Assembly (NCBI GenBank): GCA_964200075.2
Contig: CAXNAA020000183.1
Coordinates: forward strand, 1 to 25,028
Length of the DNA stretch: 25,028 nucleotides
Source: Sphacelaria rigidula
Taxonomy: Eukaryota > Phaeophyceae > Sphacelariales
Direction of reading: 5' to 3'
Shown piece after piece: positions 19,808 to 25,028 of the stretch. Each line of letters begins with the position of its first letter. Position 1 is the first letter of the stretch. The notes under the pieces were generated by a model that ran no database searches, was not told the origin of the DNA, and saw nothing but the letters and a program-made list of their open reading frames with translations. The position numbers and the translations under genes are program-made.

Positions 19808-21820
19808 CAAATACAGCAGACCCTCCGGGCGAACTCAGACTGGAATGTCCACAATTTTCTCGTGCAAGCCCCGGCGCTCCAGGCCCCGCAACCTCCGTCA
19901 CAACAGCTGCAGTCGCAACTGCCACAGCTATTGCCACAGCAGCCGCAGCAGCGAAGAGACCAACTTGAATCTTTGGCAGACGCTGGTCAGGGCGGGTTAG
20001 GAGTCGTCGACGGCGGCGCGGGTGGCACTCAAAGTCCCAAAGGCAGTCACACGGCGACAAACGCGAAGGTGGCCACAGCAGGAGCTCATGGCAAAACGCA
20101 ACGCGATGACCATGCGCAGCAGCAGCCAAGATCACAACAGCACGCAGGCGTATCGACATTTAGCGGCAGCGACGGCGGCGGTAGCAGCAGCGGCTTACCA
20201 GTAAGTTGGAGCTATCCCCGTGAGGAATCGTCGTTATTGTCGGCGTTGCTGCAGCGGCAGTCGTCGAATGTAGGCGAATACGGGGTCCACAGAATGGGAG
20301 ACTGTTCTACACAAACTTCGTCGGATCACCGTAATGATGTTGCTGGTGGGGGGAGCAGTGCAGAGGCTGTAGGTGACGAAGGAGCGTTGGCGCCGAGGCA
20401 GACTGAGGGCGCGGCGCTAGTGCCACAACAGCAGCGACAAGGACGCGATGCCCCCGAAAGTGGCGAGCAGCAAAAGACGAAACAGCATCAACATCAACAC
20501 GAAGAGCAGCAACCGCAACCGCAGCAACAGCCACAGTCACCCAACAACGCTTCTAGCGTGCGCACCGCCCGCTGTTCCGCTGAGGAAGCCAAGCTGCTCG
20601 TGGCCGCTGCAGGCACTGGTAGACGCGCGGCCGCCAGGCATGGGAGCAACCCGGATGATTCGTGCGATCGCGGCGACTCCTCGTCGTCGCAAAGTCCGGC
20701 TCCCGACCCGGACTCGCCGCGCAGTCCACAGCCTCGTGGCTCCACGATTGCTTCATCCCCTGACAACGCTTCTTCTAGGACTAAGAAGACGGCTGCGGGA
20801 GTGGTGGCAGTTTCAGCCACTGCTTTTGACGCCGAAGGTGTAGACACAACCTCAGAGGGCGGGGCGACGGAGCAACACCCAGGTGCTTCTGTGAGCTCGT
20901 CGGAATCGACATCACGATCTGCGGGATCAAGGGGGATGTCAGCGGCAACAGCAGATGCGCTGCAGTCACTGACAGACGACACGCACTCATGTTGTGGATC
21001 GAGCAGCAACGATCTACCAGGACCGGCCTCTCATTCCTCTACACGTGGCGGTAAAAACGTATCTCCGATCAGGCATGGTGTCAGCGGCGGCGACGTAAGT
21101 CCGCAGGGGATCGTAAGCCCTAGGAGAGCGGCTGCGCGTTCTGTTAACTGGGGCTTGTGGTCCTCTAAAACTTCAGGAAACGGCGACGGGATGGCTCAAG
21201 ACAGCGACCACCGCGACAACGACAACAACGGTGGAAAGGGGTCGAGCGTAAATGGGAACGATTCCAACGGTCGACCGATGCTGATACGTCCGTCGTCTGG
21301 CTCTAGAAGCAAGCACAAGCGTCGACGCCGTCACGACGGCGGCGGTGGTGGCCACGATGGTGCTGGTGGCGGCAGATACCGTAGTGACTGCTCCTCGCGG
21401 TCGACGTCGGAAGATCCTGAAGTGGGGACTGCTAAGAGCGGCGCGGTGGATCAAAGGGGTGAGCCAAAGGAATCGACGGTTGGAAGCTCCTCGAGCGGAG
21501 ACGGTGGCAGCTACAGCTTTACGGCGTCAGGAGACCGCCAAAACTTCCAATCACGCACGGATGCCGAGGCCGACAATGAGAGCCACAACCGGCAGCACCG
21601 CGACCGTTCGTCGCCTCGAGGTTTCACCTCGTTCCTGCCATCGCGCCCCACCGGCAGGGACGAAGGAGGGACCGACATTTGTCAATCAGGCGGGAACGAC
21701 GTAGCACCCCGCTCGTCGTCTGGGTCATCTGCGTCTTTCTCACCCCCCTCGTCCTCGCACGGTGGCGGCAGCGGTGACAACAGCGGTGATGGCGATGGGA
21801 GGACAGGCAAGATCCGATAA
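19580..21820 (+). CDS. Last exon: large Gln/Ser/Gly/Asp-rich disordered region, to stop
   Basis: The exon encodes about 746 residues and ends at TAA 21818-21820. In order it has PYGYATPQFAPVMH; a Gln-rich third that includes 13 pure CAG codons plus four CAA (19760-19810); Gln/Pro/His stretches to about 20540; then Ser/Asp/Gly-rich sequence with many SS, SP and SR pairs; a basic SKHKRRRRHD cluster near 21310-21335 that looks like a nuclear-localisation signal; GGGGGHDGAGGG; and a Ser-rich tail. No folded domain is recognised. The acceptor region AAGCAGCAG offers starts at 19577, 19580 or 19583, all in frame. Two strong internal donor-like sites (GTAAGT at 20201 and 21095) lie inside the open frame and could allow exitron-type splicing. 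Polarity and phase fit the exon ending at 16356. Confidence 0.88.
19760..19810 (+). repeat. CAG microsatellite encoding 17 Gln
   Basis: Thirteen uninterrupted CAG codons (19760-19798) are followed by four CAA codons (19799-19810), then ATA CAG CAG. Pure CAG runs of this length are expected to vary in length between individuals by slippage. The other Gln runs in the gene mix CAA and CAG. Confidence 0.95.
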
Positions 21821-22760
21821 CTGCCGTCGTCACCGCGGAGCAAGAAGGCTCTCCCTCCCTCCTCACCCCCGATGTATTTCTCCGTGACATCTCTTTGTCC
21901 ACCGCGCAGCAGACGCAGACCAGATCAGGTGACAGGGTGGGAGGCGGCGGTGCCGTAGGGAGTCGAGGTCAATGGCGACAAGAAACAGTCGAGCCGTTTT
22001 TCGTTTGAGAGTAGTACATAATATATATATATATACACACACACACATGTGTGTGTGTACCGCACGGAAGCTCAGTGCGGGATTGTCGAGCGGGGGCTGC
22101 GAGGCAAGATGAACAGGCAGGGGCGCAGACTTTCAACGACAAATTTAGCTGAAGCTATAGTGGAACCGGAAGCGGAACAGGGTCGGGGAGCGGGGCAAAT
22201 AACCCAAGTATTGCTGGTGTTGTGGGTGTTTTCGGTACAAATGTTCAGTAGGATGGTGTTCGCTCATGTACACATGCACGCTCTCAGTAGGGAATTCGCA
22301 GGTAACTGGGTACGTCGTTTGTTGCGAAACGGTACGAGGGCATTGGCAGGAGAGGGATGGGGTGGGGGAGGGAACGTTTTTGAACGCGGGGATTGTAGAA
22401 TATGTGACAGTTTGGTTTTTACAAAGGTACTTGATAGTGGATCATTACAAGGTGTTGCGAAAGTTGACAGGCGCAGGGATGCCGCACCGAAAAGGGGCGC
22501 GAATTTTCGGGTGCTGGGGGGAGGGGAGAGCGGGCAAGGTTAAACCAGTGGATCGACGGTCTTAATATCGGAGCGAGAGGAAAACATGACGGGCAATTTT
22601 GGTATCGACATAGGGGGGCTCCCAGCGCTGTTTCACTCGACTCGCTGGCAAAAGCGGCATTGGTTTTGGAGAGCCGCAGCCAGATTCAAATTGAGGGGAT
22701 GGCGCTTGAGCACCGCTAAACACATAACAATCAGTAGTACAGTAGTGTTGTAAGGGGTCC
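21821..22760 (+). other. Probable 3' UTR of the split gene
   Basis: No coding continuity follows the TAA at 21818. A 164-codon open frame at 22049-22543 begins inside the GT microsatellite and has the composition of G-rich non-coding DNA, so I do not call it. The interval contains the microsatellite at 22018-22060. A TGTAA word at 22749 is a possible processing signal by analogy with other algae, but the polyadenylation site cannot be fixed from sequence. Confidence 0.4.
22018..22060. repeat. Compound AT/AC/GT microsatellite with palindromic core
   Basis: An AT run passes into an AC run, then ATGTGTGTGTGT. The AC and GT runs are reverse complements around a central CATG, so the locus can form a hairpin or cruciform and Z-DNA-prone sequence. 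Confidence 0.9.
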
Positions 22761-23039
22761 TTTGTTCCTTCCTTTTCTAAACAGCACTAGCTATTTTCTT
22801 CTCTGTTTTTTAGTTGTTCAAATCTGTATGTGCGTTGTTGTGTGTAGCGTTATATTGCCGTTGCGTCATACTTGTGAAAGGCTGGCGTGAGCGCTGGTTG
22901 GGTCAAGAACTGATGAAGTGAACGCCATGTTGGGTTCTTCATGTGCTTGACAAAAGTGTGGTCCCATTTTGTGATGGTGGCGGCGTTTCAAGGTATAGTA
23001 ACTATATGGTAATCGGTATTTGATGTAGCATGGTAATAA

Positions 23040-23460
23040 TTTAATTAGCTCAGTGAAGGTGCTTCTGTTGTTTTTGTTTTATTTTTGTCACTCCTGGTGG
23101 CTAGCCTTACTCCAAGTAGTGTGCTCGAAATATACCGACCTGAACACTGCAAGATGTTAATCAAACCCTTCCCAAAACATGTGCTTATTTTGTGAAAGTG
23201 CTGCGATTGTGTGACCGTGTCGGCGTGTAGGGTACAGTCAGTGTGTGATGAATAACAGCAGCAATGTATACGGTCATATATCAACATTTGACGTGCCTTG
23301 GTGGTGGTTTAATTAGCGTGGTAAACGTTTTTCTATTCTTTTTTGTTTCCTGTTTTTTTTTGTTATCCCTGGTGGTCGGCCGTACTCGGAGTGATGTTCT
23401 CGAAATATAGCGGCTTTTATACTGTAACATGTTTCATGAACCCCTTCCCAAAAAAAGACG
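23040..23460 (+). repeat. Degenerate tandem duplication, ~270-bp offset
   Basis: Matching blocks occur in order in two halves: TTTAATTAGC at 23040 and 23308, CTCGAAATATA at 23124 and 23399, and CCCTTCCC at 23166 and 23442, with T-rich sequence and CCTGGTGG between. The offset drifts from 268 to 276 through indels. It appears non-coding and lies downstream of the gene's 3' end. Confidence 0.8.
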
Positions 23461-23861
23461 AGCTCGAGCATAATAAAATAAATACTTGGAAAAACAACCG
23501 AACGGGAACTCGCGCTGTCAAATGACAAATTGCCCCCTTCGTGTGTCAACAAGGTTGCGCTACTGGTGGTAGTGTGCTGGAGAAAACTAGCTGCAGCAGC
23601 CGGGTAAAAGTCACGGATTACGCGCAAAGAGGTTGAAGGGACTGGTTTACCTTTACAGTCAGTCAAGTTGTAGTCGTCGGTCGATCGTGCAGTTGCGTAT
23701 GTAGAACAAGTTGAACCAACCTTGATGTATATTGGCAATAGGGTTTTGCCTCTCTCTTGCATACGGACGCGGGGACGGTGATGGGATTGGATTATTTTCA
23801 ATATCTAGCAACATAGTCCGCAAGTTGACCTTGTGAAATGGTAGAACGCATTTACGTGACT

Positions 23862-23929
23862 GGGGGGGGAGTGGGGTGAGGGGAGGGGATTATGTGTGCG
23901 TATGGGGAGGGGGGAGGGGGAGGGGGGTC
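23862..23929 (+). repeat. G-run tract with two G-quadruplex-type clusters
   Basis: The first cluster has G runs of 8, 4, 4 and 4, and the second has runs of 4, 6, 5 and 6, separated by loops of one to a few bases. Each satisfies the usual four-run quadruplex pattern on the + strand. It lies about 2 kb beyond the stop codon, so whether it is transcribed is unknown. Confidence 0.85.
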
Positions 23930-24037
23930 GTTACTGTACAGCACCTTGAGAACGGACGCTTGGAGGACGGTCATTTCACCGCGGTTATCTCGAACATAAG
24001 TGTGATACAGGCCGCAAACGTTGTGTGTTTTTTGTCA

Positions 24038-24192
24038 CAGTAGTGGGCGGTCTACCTATTCATATTGTGGCATTTTGTGTTTTTTTCGTTATTGGCGATT
24101 TGCTTGGGCTCCCTTCGCTTGCCACCGCTTATCACATTGGGGATCCGAAGATATTTGTATCCGCTCCACATTCCAAGAAAAGAATACCATGT
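24038..24192. mobile_element. Truncated inverted copy of the 552-bp TIR element
   Basis: It starts with the same CAGTAGTGGGCGGTCT terminus and matches the reverse complement of 17803-17958, including TTTGTGGCATTTTGTG-like and ATATTTGTATCCGCTCCACA blocks. Similarity ends near 24192, and the other terminus is absent. It is either a truncated insertion or one end of a longer relative that has diverged. Confidence 0.8.
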
Positions 24193-25028
24193 GATTGATC
24201 GATTGCGTACAAAATCTATGCATGTCGGCAATGAATATTGGTAGATACATACCAGAATCTACTGTGGTATACAATGCAAACCAATGTTCTATGTCGTCTA
24301 TTACCACACCTACATTGCAACACACCACGTACAGAGTATATCATACTTCGTTAAAGCACGGTAGAGGAGCCGTAGTTTGACATGCAATGGGTATGTGATA
24401 CTAACTGTAAATACAGCATATGACGCCACGTTTCTACAATTTTGGAACACTTGTATTTTGTAGGAATCCGCAAGATGTGTGGCCTAAAGTTTTTTAGTTT
24501 TGTTGTTCGTATGATGTTGGTAATTCTGGTTGTCCCTCTGATGAACATGATCGCTTACAGTACTTTTTTGTGTGGGTAAGATGTGATTATACCCTGCCTC
24601 CGCGCCCATAGGGTAATCCCTGCATTGAATTGAGTAAAACGCATTGAATATAATTACGTAAGTAGTCAGTCATTTTCTTGGTTACGAATAGCAAAAAAAA
24701 AACCCCAAACAACTGTGATTCGATGTCGATCATGTGTGAACACATCTCTTGATATATCAGGAGTTCAGCAACGATCCATAGCTTGACTTAAAGCCCTGAA
24801 TATGGGCAACATATGTAATATATCTAACAAGGATTTCGTAAGATTGAGAGTTGGGTGCCGGTTGAGAGTGGCTTTGATCATTCGCTTTAACTTTGCCATT
24901 TTTTTTAATTCCGTGTGTGCTTTTCTTCGTCTCATCACTGCCATGTGCTTACAGCTACACGTTGATATCCTACCCAGGGGTATCGAGGGCCTCAGTGGCA
25001 AGCTACTACAGAGAGAATATTGGGCCTG
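24193..25028. other. No identifiable feature
   Basis: AT-leaning sequence with short overlapping frames on both strands. The longest open frame (minus, 24765-25001, rich in Arg, Lys and Leu) has no recognisable motif. I see nothing supportable here. Confidence 0.5.

Larger units (their letters stand above)
1823..21820 (+). other. Split gene span: five-exon Gln/Ser/Gly-rich protein of unknown function
   Basis: This gene model links the exons at 1823-1980, 2321-2585, 7283-7526, 16196-16356 and 19580-21820. Each junction is GT-AG and keeps the frame. The donor at 1980 leaves two bases of a codon and the next exon supplies one, giving Trp. The donor at 2585 and the next acceptor are both phase 0. 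The donor at 7526 leaves one base and the next exon supplies two, giving Gly. The donor at 16356 and the last acceptor are both phase 0. The joined coding length is 3,069 nt, about 1,022 residues plus stop. Composition is low complexity with several polyGln runs, and there is one basic KHKRRRR cluster in the last exon. I recognise no catalytic or DNA-binding domain. The N-terminus is probably missing, so a nuclear regulatory role is only inferred from composition. Extra small exons inside the long introns cannot be excluded. Confidence 0.7.

Noticed and set aside
19572-20159. 195-codon minus-strand Ala-rich ORF
   Set aside because: It is the shadow of the CAG/Gln coding exon on the + strand (CTG/GCC read as Leu/Ala).
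22049-22543. 164-codon + strand ORF after the gene
   Set aside because: It starts within the GT microsatellite, has no motif, and lies where a 3' UTR is expected.
1-25028. CRISPR arrays, bacterial operons, toxin-antitoxin or phage-defence genes
   Set aside because: No regular repeat-spacer structure and no adjacent bacterial-type ORFs; the gene has spliceosomal introns, so the window is eukaryotic.

Overview
This is eukaryotic nuclear DNA. The main content is one large split gene on the + strand. Short exons are separated by introns of several kilobases filled with decayed repeats. CAG/CAA-rich polyglutamine exons, very long introns, a Ty3/gypsy chromovirus relic and many small inverted-repeat elements fit a brown alga (Phaeophyceae) or another large-genome stramenopile. 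This assignment is an inference; no ribosomal or organellar marker is present to prove it.

Layout. Bases 1-1822 hold no convincing coding sequence, only one weak candidate upstream exon (318-397). Five exons then follow: 1823-1980, 2321-2585, 7283-7526, 16196-16356 and 19580-21820. All four junctions keep the reading frame (phases 2, 0, 1, 0), which is the main evidence that they belong to one gene. Joined, they encode about 1,020 residues that are rich in Gln, Ser and Gly, end in a normal stop, and contain a basic KHKRRRR cluster. The true N-terminus, and any DNA-binding or other folded domain, probably lies upstream or outside the window. A nuclear or transcription-related role is therefore only a guess.

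Introns. Intron 2586-7282 holds a 63-bp tandem repeat (2833-3030), one copy of a roughly 110-bp dispersed repeat, and an unrelated broken reading frame (4495-5064). Intron 7527-16195 holds a purine-rich tract, two copies of a 330-bp dispersed repeat, a palindromic 54-bp element present twice in opposite orientation, a 270-bp foldback, a minus-strand chromovirus integrase/chromodomain relic (14131-14700), and a 98-bp piggyBac-like MITE flanked by TTAA. Intron 16357-19579 holds a 552-bp element with terminal inverted repeats and three more copies of the 110-bp dispersed repeat.

Downstream of the stop (21821-25028) are probable 3' UTR, an AT/AC/GT microsatellite, a degenerate 270-bp tandem duplication, a G-run tract, and an inverted fragment of the 552-bp element. 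I see no bacterial-type operon, CRISPR array, rRNA or credible tRNA. Nothing in the window amounts to a multi-gene system. The points most worth a second look are the polyQ gene with its stacked NAG acceptors, the broken ORF at 4.5-5.1 kb, and the small inverted-repeat elements.
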